A DNA stretch of 28,351 bases from Palsa-883 sp035486355 (lineage in GTDB: Bacteria; Pseudomonadota; Alphaproteobacteria; Acetobacterales; Acetobacteraceae). Positions 14,939 to 23,266 of this stretch are shown piece after piece. Below the pieces are notes generated by a model. It had not been told where the DNA came from. It saw nothing but the letters and a program-made list of their open reading frames with translations, and made no database searches. Numbering within the stretch: the stretch's first letter is position 1; each line of letters opens with the position of its first letter. Where the stretch lies: the NCBI GenBank assembly GCA_035486355.1, contig DATHNE010000230.1, positions 1-28,351 of the forward strand, in the 5' to 3' direction. Both the position numbers and the translations under genes were made by a program.

Positions 14939-15160
14939 GCGGATCGATCGCCAACGCGAAGCGCGGGCAGCATGGTGGATCGCGTGACCGTGATCCGCCC
15001 GATCTGGCGTACCGCGCGAACACTCGCGCATTCGTGATGGACTTGAAGGCGTTCGGCACAGTTTGTCACAATGAGTTAAGCCGGGGACATATCACGCTGG
15101 CGCGGAGTTCCTACTACTCTTGCGGCTGTCAATCGCACGCGTAATGGAGGGGGTTCCAAA

Positions 15161-16003
15161 ATGCGCCGCATCAATATGTTACCAATACGACGATTCGGTG
15201 TCTCAGCACTGAAGCGGCCGAGCATTCTGGTGATCTCGGTGCCGAAGTCGGGCACGGTCTATTTGAACAGTACACTGAGCGACAGCCTGGGGCTGCGGAA
15301 CGTGCAGCTATGCAATGGTTATTTTCCGCAGGACCACGTCTCGGTCGATCGGCTGCATCGCTTCGTCAGCCGCGGTGGTTATATCGCCTCGACCCATCTC
15401 GACCCGAGCCCTGCCAATCTGCATCTGCTGGAGACGCTGCTGCCGCACTGGATCGTGCATGTGCGCGATCCGCGCGCGTCGCTGCTGAGCTGGGTGCATC
15501 ATGTGCGGCGGCTGCACCGGGAACGCGAGCAGCTCGCCCTGATGCGGGTGTGCCCGACGCCGTCGGACTCGGTGCTCACCGCCAGTCTGCTTGATTGCAT
15601 CGACTGGCACATCGACCGGTACTACCGCCCCCTGGTGACCTGGATCAGCGCCTGGGTGCAGGTGGCCGACGCATGGCCGCATCGTGTGCTGCTGACGGAG
15701 TTCACCGCGCTGCATGACGACGACAGGGCACTGTGCCAGGAGATGGCGGCGTTCGTGGGATACGCGCCGACCCGGTATCGGCACCGGCCAGCGGCACGGA
15801 CCATGGCCAATCACTTCCGTGTCGGTGCGTTGAACGAGTGGCAGCAGGTCTTCACGCGCGATCAGGTCCGGCGCACCACCGCGATGCTGGCGCCGGAGCT
15901 GTGTCAGCGGTTCGATTGGCCATTCGAGGGCGCGCCAATGGCCGCAACCGCCCGCGACCGGCGTCCGGTGATGCAGATGGCAGCCGCCGAGCCGGGCGAC
16001 TAG
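15161..16003 (+). CDS. Sulfotransferase-family protein
   Basis: The 280-residue protein has the two PAPS-binding signatures of sulfotransferases: SVPKSGT (26-32, 5'-phosphosulfate loop) and VRDPRASLLSWVHH (101-114, 3'-phosphate site). These enzymes move sulfate from PAPS to a hydroxyl or amine on a sugar, lipid or small molecule. ATG 15161 has GGAGG eight or more bases upstream; ATG 15176 is a weaker alternative. The first 60 bases are clearly lower in GC than the surroundings. The gene stands alone behind a 220-base gap and its TAG stop shares the four bases CTAG with the stop of the convergent GMC gene. No PAPS synthesis genes or glycan cluster is next to it, so the acceptor is unknown. Confidence 0.82.
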   Translation: MRRINMLPIRRFGVSALKRPSILVISVPKSGTVYLNSTLSDSLGLRNVQLCNGYFPQDHVSVDRLHRFVSRGGYIASTHLDPSPANLHLLETLLPHWIVHVRDPRASLLSWVHHVRRLHREREQLALMRVCPTPSDSVLTASLLDCIDWHIDRYYRPLVTWISAWVQVADAWPHRVLLTEFTALHDDDRALCQEMAAFVGYAPTRYRHRPAARTMANHFRVGALNEWQQVFTRDQVRRTTAMLAPELCQRFDWPFEGAPMAATARDRRPVMQMAAAEPGD

Positions 16004-17598
16004 GCGGCCGCCAGGATCATACGCGCGGCCTTCTCGCCGATCATGATCGAGGGCGCATTGGTGTTGCCCGAGGTCAGCGTGGGCATAATCGAGGCGTCGG
16101 CCACGCGCAGCCCCGTGATCCCGTGCACCCGCAATTGATCGTCCACCACCGCCATCGGGTCGGACCCCATCTTGCAGGTGCCGACCGGATGGTAGGTCGT
16201 CTCGGCGTTCTGCGTCACCCAGTCGAGCAGTTCGTCATCCGACGCGATATTCACGCCGGGGGCGATCTCGTCGGTGACGATGTCGCGCATGCTGGGCGCG
16301 GTCATGACGCGCCGCGCGATGCGCATCACCTCCAGCGTGACCTCGCGATCCAGTTGCGCACTGAGGAAATTGAACCGCGCGGCGGGAGGCTGATTGGGTG
16401 ATTTCGCGCTGACGTGAACGCTGCCGGTGCTTTCCGAGCGCAGGATGTTCACGATGGCGGTGAGGCCGGAACGCTTCGCCAGCTTGTAATTGTCCCCGGA
16501 CAGGAACGGCAGCCAGGCGATCGCGGCGTCCGGCGCATCGAGGCCGCGACGGGTGCGCACATAGGCGCGGATCGGCGACGCGGGCAGCCCGAGCAGGCCC
16601 TTGTGCGTGGTGAGGTATTTCAGCGCCTGCCAGACCATGCCAAGGCCGCGCCCCTTGTCGTTGTAGGTCAGCCCCAGCGCCGGCGGCACCGTCCATTTCA
16701 TGCGCGGGGAATAGTGGTCGCGCAGGTTCTCTCCGACCCCCTTCAGCGCGTGGCGCACCTCGATGCCCAGGCCTTGCAGCAGCTGCGGCTGGCCGATGCC
16801 CGACAGTTCCAGCAACTGCGGCGAATTGATCGAACCGGCGCTGACCACAACCGCTTTGCCGGCGCGGGCCTCGCGGGTCTGACCATCCACGGTGCAGCGC
16901 ACACCGACGCAGCGCTTGCCGTCGAACAGCAGACATTCCGTCAGCGCATTGACCTGGATCGTCAGGTTCGGGCGGCCGCGTGCGGGGTCGAGATAGCAGC
17001 GCGCGGTACTCATGCGGCGACCATTGCGAATGGTCGCCTGCGTCATGCCGATGCCGTCCTGCTGCGCACCGTTGTAATCGCGCGTGTAGGGAATGCCGAC
17101 CTCGCCGGCGGCCTTGATCAGCGCGTCATACAGCGGTCCGGATTCGTTGCTTTCGGTGACCTTCAGCGGACCATTCCGGCCACGATACTCTTCGTCCGCG
17201 TCGCCTTGGAAGCTTTCCATGTCACGGAAGATCGGCAGCACCTCGCGGTAGCTCCAGCCGCGATTGCCGAGCTGGGCCCAGGTGTCGTAATCCTGCGCCT
17301 GGCCACGCACGAACACCATGCCGTTGATCGAGGATGATCCGCCCAGCAGCTTGCCGCGCGGGATGGGAATCCGGCGATTGCCGGTGCTAGCCTCGGGCTC
17401 GGACGAATACAGCCAGTTGGCGGCGGGGTTTTCGATCAGCTTGGCGAAGCCGACCGGGATGCGTGACCAGGGGTGGCTTTCGCGACCCGCCTCCAGCACC
17501 AGCACCTTGTGCTTCGGGTCGGCGCTGAGGCGATTGGCGAGCACAGAGCCAGCCGACCCGGCGCCCACCACGATATAATCAAACGTTGCGGTATCCAT
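16000..17598 (-). CDS. GMC-family FAD oxidoreductase (choline/alcohol dehydrogenase-like)
   Basis: The 532-residue flavoenzyme shows the GMC family layout: FAD-binding YIVVGAGSAGSVLANRLS, the PRGKLLGGSSSINGMVFVRG segment, GMC signature 2 as AGSINSPQLLELSGIG, the catalytic-site block TTYHPVGTCKMGSDPMAVVD and the final SGNTNAPSIMIGEKAARMI. These enzymes oxidise alcohols such as choline, polyethylene glycol or aliphatic and aromatic alcohols. No signal peptide is visible. ATG 17598 has an AGGA site nine bases ahead. It is the last gene of a four-gene minus-strand operon with a dehydrogenase, a carboxymuconolactone-decarboxylase-like protein and a cupin, suggesting degradation of a cyclic or aromatic alcohol rather than glycine betaine synthesis. 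Confidence 0.93.
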   Translation of the reverse strand: MDTATFDYIVVGAGSAGSVLANRLSADPKHKVLVLEAGRESHPWSRIPVGFAKLIENPAANWLYSSEPEASTGNRRIPIPRGKLLGGSSSINGMVFVRGQAQDYDTWAQLGNRGWSYREVLPIFRDMESFQGDADEEYRGRNGPLKVTESNESGPLYDALIKAAGEVGIPYTRDYNGAQQDGIGMTQATIRNGRRMSTARCYLDPARGRPNLTIQVNALTECLLFDGKRCVGVRCTVDGQTREARAGKAVVVSAGSINSPQLLELSGIGQPQLLQGLGIEVRHALKGVGENLRDHYSPRMKWTVPPALGLTYNDKGRGLGMVWQALKYLTTHKGLLGLPASPIRAYVRTRRGLDAPDAAIAWLPFLSGDNYKLAKRSGLTAIVNILRSESTGSVHVSAKSPNQPPAARFNFLSAQLDREVTLEVMRIARRVMTAPSMRDIVTDEIAPGVNIASDDELLDWVTQNAETTYHPVGTCKMGSDPMAVVDDQLRVHGITGLRVADASIMPTLTSGNTNAPSIMIGEKAARMILAAA

Positions 17599-17626
17599 CT
17601 GTCCTGTTCCTCACCCGCCGCGCTGG

Positions 17627-18214
17627 TCAGACGCGCGTCGGTGCCTCGGTGCCCACCACGCTTTTGTAGGCCGCTTTCACATCGTCGGAGACCGCCTGCG
17701 TGTCCTCCCGCAGATTGCGCGGCGTGATGGCGATGAAGGCGATTTCCCAGTGATCGGCAACCGGCTTGCCGACCTTCGGCAGGAAGGCGTGCGGCGCGCC
17801 GGGAGCGTTGTGAAAATGACTGCCACCGGCGACCGGGGTGAGCATAGGCTGCCCGCTGTCGTCGAGCGAGAATGCATCCGCCTCGCCCGTCACATACATC
17901 GGGAACTGATCGGTGCGGCTGCGTGCGTGCCGGTGCAGCTCCACATGCGGCAGGAAGACCGCGGCGACACCTCGCCCATGGCGGTTTTGGCCAAGCCGCC
18001 AAGGGCCGGGGCCGGACAGATCGGCGTTCGGCGCCAACTGGTATTTCTCGTGGCTCAGGATCTGACGCAGGGCGTCCTTGGGATTGAACGCTTCGCCACC
18101 TGCGGTGCTGGACGACCGCATGGTATCGAACGCCGTGTAAACGGTCCGCATCCACGCCAGCTCGTCCTCGGCCAGTTCATGGTCCAGTAGCGGAATCGAT
18201 GGATCGTCCTGCAT
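17627..18214 (-). CDS. Cupin-like protein
   Basis: The 195-residue protein has an incomplete but recognisable cupin core: VELHRHARSRTDQFPMYVTG resembles motif 1 (HxH with a later Gly), and GSHFHNAPGAPHAFLP resembles motif 2 (PxGxxH). A metal site of three histidines is therefore likely. The N-terminal third is helical and acidic (DHELAEDELAWMRTVY) with no recognised match. It lies 28 bases ahead of the GMC gene and 34 bases behind the carboxymuconolactone-decarboxylase-like gene, so all are probably one transcript. It may be a dioxygenase, isomerase or binding protein for an intermediate of that pathway; the sequence alone does not distinguish these. Confidence 0.75.
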   Translation of the reverse strand: MQDDPSIPLLDHELAEDELAWMRTVYTAFDTMRSSSTAGGEAFNPKDALRQILSHEKYQLAPNADLSGPGPWRLGQNRHGRGVAAVFLPHVELHRHARSRTDQFPMYVTGEADAFSLDDSGQPMLTPVAGGSHFHNAPGAPHAFLPKVGKPVADHWEIAFIAITPRNLREDTQAVSDDVKAAYKSVVGTEAPTRV

Positions 18215-18248
18215 GACTGCTTCCTCGGTATGAATTTGTGGCTATGGA

Positions 18249-18821
18249 TTATCGCGTCGCCGCCGGAGCAGCCAGGCCATCGGGTGGCCAAGGTGTCACG
18301 CCGTCCGCCAGCGGAATACGTAACGTGCGAAACAACAGCGAGAACCCCATCCAGTTGCCCATGGCGATGACGAACTCCACCTGCTGGGCGGGATCAGGGA
18401 CATGCTTCATCACCTCCGCCCAGGCCGTATCCGAAATGGAATTGCCGGCGAGGCAGTCATCGGTGGCGGCCAGGATGGCCTTGTCGGCCGCAGTCAAGCG
18501 ATCGGACTGTTTCCAGTCGCGTACCGCCAGGATGTCCTCGGGCGGAATCCCGGCCATGGTCGCCACACGCCAATGCTGCGTCCATTCATAGGCCGAGCCG
18601 GTCAGCCAACCGATCCGCATAATCATCAGCTCGCGCAGGCGCGTGTCGAGCGTGTTGTTTTCCAGGAGCTGCGCGAGTTGGGTGAAAGCGACGCGGGCGA
18701 CGCCAGGGTTATTGGCGACGACGCGGAATGCCTCGCTTTGGGTGCGGCGCGCGGGCAGGCCCATCGCCTCGCCGAGCGCACGGGCGCGGTCCAGCGGGAT
18801 CATCGGGACGCGCAGGGTCAT
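18249..18821 (-). CDS. Carboxymuconolactone decarboxylase/AhpD-family protein
   Basis: The 190-residue helical protein matches the carboxymuconolactone decarboxylase family: NPGVARVAFTQLAQLLENN, then LDTRLRELMIMRIGWLTGSA and YEWTQHWRVATMAGI, with the YEWxxH signature. The CxxC redox pair of AhpD peroxidases is absent (SAYE instead of CxxC), so a decarboxylase-like or other non-peroxidase role is favoured. ATG 18821 has GGGGAGAG five bases ahead; the longer frame overlaps the SDR gene and is not conserved. Close packing with SDR, cupin and GMC genes indicates a shared catabolic pathway, perhaps of an aromatic or lactone compound. Confidence 0.88.
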   Translation of the reverse strand: MTLRVPMIPLDRARALGEAMGLPARRTQSEAFRVVANNPGVARVAFTQLAQLLENNTLDTRLRELMIMRIGWLTGSAYEWTQHWRVATMAGIPPEDILAVRDWKQSDRLTAADKAILAATDDCLAGNSISDTAWAEVMKHVPDPAQQVEFVIAMGNWMGFSLLFRTLRIPLADGVTPWPPDGLAAPAATR

Positions 18822-18891
18822 CGTTTCTCTCCCCGGTCGGTTCGGCGATCGTGGGGTGGGATCGCGCGAGGGGCAACCCCATGGGAGCCGA

Positions 18892-19653
18892 TCAGCGCGG
18901 GGCCATACGTAACGCACCGTCCAGCCGGATCGTCTCGCCGTTCAGGTAGCGGTTGGTCATGATGTGCAGCGCCAGGGCCGCGTAGTCACCTGGCAACCCC
19001 AGCCGCGCTGGGAATGGCACCGACGCCGCCAGGCTGGTCTTCACCTCCTCCGGCAAGCCATCGAACATTGGCGTGTTGATCAGCCCCGGCGCGATCGTCA
19101 CGACACGGATGCCGCTGCGCGCCAGCTCGCGCGCCGCCTGGATGGTCAGGCCGACGACGCCAGCCTTCGACGCCGCATAGGCCGCCTGCCCCACCTGCCC
19201 TTCATACGCCGCGACCGAGGCGGTGTTGATGATCACACCGCGCTCGCCGTCGGCACCTGGCTCCAACGTGCCCATCTCCGCCGCGGCCAGCCGCAGCATG
19301 TTGAAGGTGCCGATCAGGTTGACGTTGATCACCTTGGTGAAGGCGGCCAATGGCAACGGGCCGTCGCGGCCAACAATGCGGCCGGCATCCGCGATACCCG
19401 CGCAGTTCACCAGGATGCGTACCGGACCATGCGCGGCACGCGCGGTGGCGAATGCAGCCTCGGCCGAGGCCGCGTCGGTCACATCGCAGGCGACGCCAAG
19501 GCTGCCGATACGCGCGGCCGTCGCCTGCACCGCCGCCTCGTTGCGATCCACCAGCGCCACGTGCCCCCCGGCCCTCACCAGCGCCTCGGCCGTCGCCGCG
19601 CCCAATCCGGACGCGCCGCCGGTGATCACCGCCGCTTGTCCCGCGAGTTCCAT
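18892..19653 (-). CDS. Short-chain dehydrogenase/reductase (3-hydroxyacyl-CoA dehydrogenase type-2-like)
   Basis: The 253-residue protein has the classical SDR motifs: TGGASGLG (NAD-binding), Asp in VALVDRN favouring NAD, NCAGIADAG, the catalytic Ser in INTASVAAYEG and YAASK with the Tyr/Lys pair. The order EGQVGQAAYAASKAGVVGLT and APGLINTPMFDGLPEEV is close to the HSD10/type-2 3-hydroxyacyl-CoA dehydrogenase group. ATG 19653 has GGAAGG seven bases ahead; a TTG five codons upstream is less likely. It is the first gene of the operon and would oxidise a secondary alcohol or hydroxyacyl-CoA. Confidence 0.92.
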   Translation of the reverse strand: MELAGQAAVITGGASGLGAATAEALVRAGGHVALVDRNEAAVQATAARIGSLGVACDVTDAASAEAAFATARAAHGPVRILVNCAGIADAGRIVGRDGPLPLAAFTKVINVNLIGTFNMLRLAAAEMGTLEPGADGERGVIINTASVAAYEGQVGQAAYAASKAGVVGLTIQAARELARSGIRVVTIAPGLINTPMFDGLPEEVKTSLAASVPFPARLGLPGDYAALALHIMTNRYLNGETIRLDGALRMAPR

Positions 19654-19792
19654 ACCCCAGCCTTCCAATCAGTCTGTCGCGCATGATTGTCGATGCTCGG
19701 TGGCCACTTGGGAAGCATCCCGGCGACAATTTCACCGGCGAACCGGCGGATCTACCCGTGCTGCCACCCGGCCGAGACTGGTGCGAAGCGTG

Positions 19793-21029
19793 ATGGCCGT
19801 GCGTCGGCCCGGCACTCGTCACGCCCCGCCGCTCCATAGCAGCCCGGAGGCCAAGGCGGCGCGATGCCAGCACCCATACACCCGCAACCAGACAGGCGCG
19901 TCGACACTGCAACCGCTGACGCAGCGGTGGGACATTCGGCAGCTCGCGGTCAACGACTCTGGCGCGCCGGTCGATGCCGATTGGCCGATCCTGCCCAATC
20001 CAACGTTCGGCGATAGATACGGCATCGAACAAATAGCGCCGCGTGTCGCCCAGTTCCGGCCTGATGCGGTGTTCCTGTCCAGCAGCTTCCTCGGCCTGCC
20101 GCGCTATAGGGACCTGCCGGACCGGCTGGGTCAGACCCGTCCGGTTCTGGTTGCCCAATACCCCGTGCTGGGTGAGCCATTGGACCCGTGCCTTGTGGGA
20201 CGCCTGGCGCGTTTCAATTGCGTGGTGATGCTGGCGGAAACGGTGCGACAGCAGTTCTCGACCTGCCTCGCACAGTGCCGCGACATCGGTTGGACCGATC
20301 ATACGCCACGGCTTGCGGTGATCCCGCATGGTCTCGACACCAGAGTTCCACCCGCCCGGTGACCGGCCTGCCGCCCGCGTCGCCATCGCCGGGCTGCGGG
20401 ACCTGCCAAACGACGCATTTGTCGTGCTTAACGCCAACCGCAACCAGCCGCGCAAGCGCATCGATCTCAAGCTGGGCGGGTTCGCTCGTTTCGCGTGCGA
20501 CAAGCCGCCTGGCGTCATGCTGTCCTCGCATAGGGGCGAGGCGCATCACGGGACAGGACTGCGCGCCCTGATTTAGGAGCTGGGCATCAACGAGCGCGTG
20601 GTCCTGGCAAGCACCGAGGCCGGCGGCCACCCGCGGATCGACGACAGGGCGTTGAACCATCTCTACGACGCCTGCGATGTCGGATTGAACTCCGCGTCAG
20701 GCGAAGGCTGGGGCATGACCAGCTTCGAGTACGCGGCGACGGGCGCGGCACAGATCGTTCCCGGATCGTGGGCCTGTGGCGAGATCTGGCAAGGCAGCGC
20801 CGAACTCCTCGACGGTGACCGTGACCAATCGGACGAAGCGCGCTTCACGCAGCAGGTCGCGGTGACCGTGGAAGGGGTCGCCGCCGCGTTGCAGCGGCTG
20901 CACGCGGACGTGCCGTATCGCGCGCGGATGGCGGCGCGTGGGGCTGCGTTGGCAGCCGAACCGCGCTGTCAGTGGTCCACAATAGCGGCATCCTGGGACA
21001 GCCCGCTGCGCGAGTTGCGCGCGCTGTGA
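19793..21029 (+). pseudogene. Glycosyltransferase (group 1-like), disrupted by frameshift and amber stop
   Basis: Three open segments read as one protein. The first (19793-20362) includes WDIRQLAVNDSG, DAVFLSSSFLGLPRYRDL and ends LAVIPHGLDTR. The reading frame then changes by a net +1 near 20345, where removing one G restores RFHPPGDRP; it continues with FVVLNANRNQPRKRIDLKL. At 20574-20576 a TAG replaces what was likely a CAG codon (ALI-stop-ELGINERVVLAS), and the same frame goes on with YDACDVGLNSASGEGWGMTS, the donor-binding block of GT4-type enzymes, to 21029. The extreme N-terminus lacks the usual glycine-rich start and may be shortened. Such enzymes add a sugar from a nucleotide donor to a glycan or lipid. 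Two separate lesions make a single sequencing error an unlikely explanation. Confidence 0.78.
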
Positions 21030-21133
21030 ACGGGGCGCCTGCCTGGACGGGTCGATAGTGACCCCGTGTGGCTTTCCAATGCCCTTGTCCCGGGCGATTG
21101 TCGGTGCTCGCAAAACCTAGGGAAGGGATGCAT

Positions 21134-22822
21134 ATGACGACCAGCGACTGGCACACCCGCGCGGGCACCGTGTTCACCTGCGAGAAGCAGCCGGCGACCG
21201 GGTGGCGCGGCATGGTGGTGACCAACCATCCGCTGGCCTCGGCGGCAGGGGTGGAGATGCTAGCGGCCGGCGGCAACGCCATCGATGCGGCGATCGCGGC
21301 GTTCTTTACGCTGAGCGTGGTGGAGCCGATGATGGTCGGTGTCTTGGGCGGCGGCATGGCGCATATCCGCCTCGCCAACGGCACACACACAGTGATCGAC
21401 GGGCAGAGCACCGCGCCGCTGGCAACGCATCCGCGGATCTACACGCCGGACCCGGCCGCGCCACCCGGCACGATGGAAACGATCGGGCGGGGGAACGCCG
21501 TAGGGCCGACGGCGGTGGCGGCGCCGGGCAACCTGATGGCCTGGTGCGAGGCGCTGGCGAAGCACGGGACGTTCCCGCTGGCCGATGTGATGGAGCCGGC
21601 GATAAGGCATGCGTCGCGCGGGTTTCGAGTGACTGGCTATTTGAGCGAATGCGTCACCGACAGCGCCGCCGACATGGCGCGCGATGAGGCGATCAGCGCG
21701 CTCTATTTGCCCGGCGGGTCGCCGATCACGCGGGGCACGCGGCTGGTGACCGGTGCCTATGCCGACACCTTGCGGGCGATCGCCAAGGAGGGGCCGGCGC
21801 TGTTGTACGGCGGCGCGCTGGGGCGGCGCTACGCCGATCATATGGCGGCGCAGGGCGGCTATCTTGGGATGGATGATCTGACGACATATCGAACGGTGAC
21901 ACGCGAGGTGGTGCGCGGGACGTATCGCGGGTTCGAGATCACCGGACCACCGCCCCCGGCGACCGGCCCGATGCACATCATCGAGATGCTGAATATCCTG
22001 GAGGGGTTTGATATCGGCGCGCTGGGTTTCGCGACCGCGCCGACGATCCATCTGCTGGCCGAGGCGTTGAAGATCGCCTTCGCGGATCGGGCCGCGGCGA
22101 GCGCGGATCCGGCGTTCGTGAAGGTGCCGGTGGCGAAACTGCTGTCAAAGGACTACGCGGCCACGCGGCGGGCGGAGATCAATCCCGGCCGCGCGCAAGG
22201 ATGGGAGGCGGGTGTGACGCCAGGTGAGGAACACACCACGCATCTGACGGTGGCGGATGCGATGGGCAATGTCGTCGCGTCAACACAGACGATCAACTCG
22301 CTGTTCGGCGCGCGCTACATCGTGCCAGGGACGGGGATGATCCCGAACAACTATATGTTCGTATTCGATCCGCGGCCGGATCGAGCGAGTTCGGTCGAGC
22401 CGGGCAAGCGCGTCACATCGTCGATGGCGCCGGTGATCGTGCTGCGGGATGGCAAGCCGAGGTATGCGCTGGGGCTGCCGGGCGGGTTGCGGATCTTCCC
22501 GTCGGTGATGCAGGCGATCTCGAATCTGATCGATCATGGGATGAGTGTACAGGAAGCGGTGGAAGCGCCGCGGGTTTGGACGCAGGGGTACGCGCTGGAG
22601 GTGGAGAATTCCGTTTCGGCGGATGTGCTGCAGGCGTTGCGGGATATGGGGCATGAGGTGGCGACCGTGGGCAATGTCGCGGGTGGGATGGGCGCGATCG
22701 CATTCCATGGTGATGGCGGCATGACCGGTGCGTCGTGCTGGCGCGCGGATGGCACGCCGGTGGCGCTCGGTGGCGGGTATGCGCGAGAAGGCGTGCGGTT
22801 CCGGCCGGAAGCGCGACGGTAA
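21134..22822 (+). CDS. ggt: Gamma-glutamyltransferase-family Ntn hydrolase
   Basis: The 562-residue precursor matches gamma-glutamyltransferases, which cut themselves to free an N-terminal threonine and then hydrolyse or transfer gamma-glutamyl groups, for example from glutathione. Visible blocks are MVVTNHPLASAAGVEMLAAG, GNAIDAAIAAFFTLSVVEP, GVLGGGMAHIR, and the maturation site EEHTTHLTVADAMGNVVAST with Thr368 as the expected nucleophile. NSLFGARYIVPGTGMIPNN and LPGGLRIFPSVMQAISNLID complete the small subunit. No signal peptide is seen, so it appears cytoplasmic, unlike the periplasmic E. coli enzyme. ATG 21134 is six bases after GGAAGGG; ATG 21128 has no spacing from that site. The donor specificity is open; cephalosporin-acylase-like and amide hydrolase members exist. 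Confidence 0.93.
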   Translation: MTTSDWHTRAGTVFTCEKQPATGWRGMVVTNHPLASAAGVEMLAAGGNAIDAAIAAFFTLSVVEPMMVGVLGGGMAHIRLANGTHTVIDGQSTAPLATHPRIYTPDPAAPPGTMETIGRGNAVGPTAVAAPGNLMAWCEALAKHGTFPLADVMEPAIRHASRGFRVTGYLSECVTDSAADMARDEAISALYLPGGSPITRGTRLVTGAYADTLRAIAKEGPALLYGGALGRRYADHMAAQGGYLGMDDLTTYRTVTREVVRGTYRGFEITGPPPPATGPMHIIEMLNILEGFDIGALGFATAPTIHLLAEALKIAFADRAAASADPAFVKVPVAKLLSKDYAATRRAEINPGRAQGWEAGVTPGEEHTTHLTVADAMGNVVASTQTINSLFGARYIVPGTGMIPNNYMFVFDPRPDRASSVEPGKRVTSSMAPVIVLRDGKPRYALGLPGGLRIFPSVMQAISNLIDHGMSVQEAVEAPRVWTQGYALEVENSVSADVLQALRDMGHEVATVGNVAGGMGAIAFHGDGGMTGASCWRADGTPVALGGGYAREGVRFRPEARR

Positions 22823-22824
22823 GG

Positions 22825-22897
22825 CGTAGGCTGGAATAGTGCAGCTATTCCATCACCGGTCCTGGCGTGGCGGAATGCATAGGGATTCCGCCCTACG
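22825..22897. repeat. Compound palindromic element able to form a three-way junction
   Basis: CGTAGG (22825-22830) pairs with CCTACG (22892-22897). Inside it GGAATAG/CTATTCC (22833-22839, 22845-22851) and GGCGGAAT/ATTCCGCC (22869-22876, 22885-22892) make two perfect hairpins. It starts three bases after the ggt stop. The GGCGGAAT type of hairpin is a common dispersed bacterial intergenic repeat; here it may also protect or end the ggt transcript. Confidence 0.75.
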
Positions 22898-23102
22898 TTT
22901 CGGCGATCGCGGTGCGAAGGGTTTCGCCTTGCAACACGATCGCACGGCCGAACGTGATATGCGTGGCGCGCCAGGTGCGATCTTGCTCCGCCTGCGTGAC
23001 ATTGGCCAGCGCGGTGGGTAGGTCGGACGCCATCAGCAGGCCGGCGCTACCGTCTTGCATGATGCGGCGCAGCAGGAAACAGATCGGCCGGGCGCAGGTC
23101 AT
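22893..23102 (-). CDS. Small hypothetical protein
   Basis: A 69-residue frame starts at ATG 23102 with GGAG five bases ahead and ends at TAG beside the palindromic element. It reads MTCARPICFLLRRIMQDGSA, with later ASDLPTALANVTQAEQDR, TWRATHITFGRAIVLQGE. Codon use and the mix of hydrophobic, charged and helix-forming residues look like a real gene rather than a shadow, and it is not antisense to another gene. I do not recognise a family. It lies alone between ggt and a transporter gene, on the opposite strand from both. A decayed C-terminal fragment of a larger protein is the main alternative. Confidence 0.4.
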   Translation of the reverse strand: MTCARPICFLLRRIMQDGSAGLLMASDLPTALANVTQAEQDRTWRATHITFGRAIVLQGETLRTAIAET

Positions 23103-23112
23103 CGGGACTCCA

Positions 23113-23197
23113 TGGCCCGAGATTGCTGCGTCGCTTCGCTTCTCGCAATGCAGTGCAGGCGACATGCAGTGCAGGCGGCGACGCCTCGCCATGACAG
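23113..23197. repeat. REP-like sequence with a 16-base tandem duplication
   Basis: CGAGATTGCTGCGTCGCTTC, GCTTCTCGCAATG and, further on, GCGACGCCTCGCCATGACAG resemble the two arms of a widespread intergenic repeat (GTCATTGCGAGGAGCGAAGC on the other strand). Between them ATGCAGTGCAGGCGAC (23148-23163) is repeated at once as ATGCAGTGCAGGCG (23164-23177). Confidence 0.55.
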
Positions 23198-23238
23198 GCC
23201 TGTTGCGCTAGCCTGCCCCCGATAAGAGGGGGAAACGG

Positions 23239-23262
23239 ATGCGACGAAGGTCGCGCGAGTAG
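23239..23262 (+). other. Possible seven-residue leader ORF ahead of the MFS gene
   Basis: ATG 23239 follows the purine-rich GAGGGGGAAACGG, a better ribosome-binding site than that of the MFS gene. It encodes MRRRSRE and stops at TAG 23260-23262, four bases before the GTG of the transporter gene. It could bring ribosomes to a weak start (coupling) or be chance. Confidence 0.3.
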
Positions 23263-23266
23263 CGCA

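Noticed and set aside
13475..15031. A 518-codon open frame on the minus strand
   Set aside because: It mirrors gltX codon for codon and consists of low-complexity Arg/Gln/His-rich sequence; gltX is unmistakable.
14939..15160. A promoter for the sulfotransferase gene (TTGTCA at 15063)
   Set aside because: The spacing is acceptable but the -10 match is poor, so it is not listed as a feature.
16000..17598. betA (choline dehydrogenase)
   Set aside because: No betaine aldehyde dehydrogenase or BetI lies nearby and the operon partners suggest another alcohol; family level is the safe call.
19202..20518. A 438-codon minus-strand frame over the SDR start and the glycosyltransferase remnant
   Set aside because: The part opposite known genes is a shadow and no domain is recognisable; the plus-strand glycosyltransferase motifs are clear.
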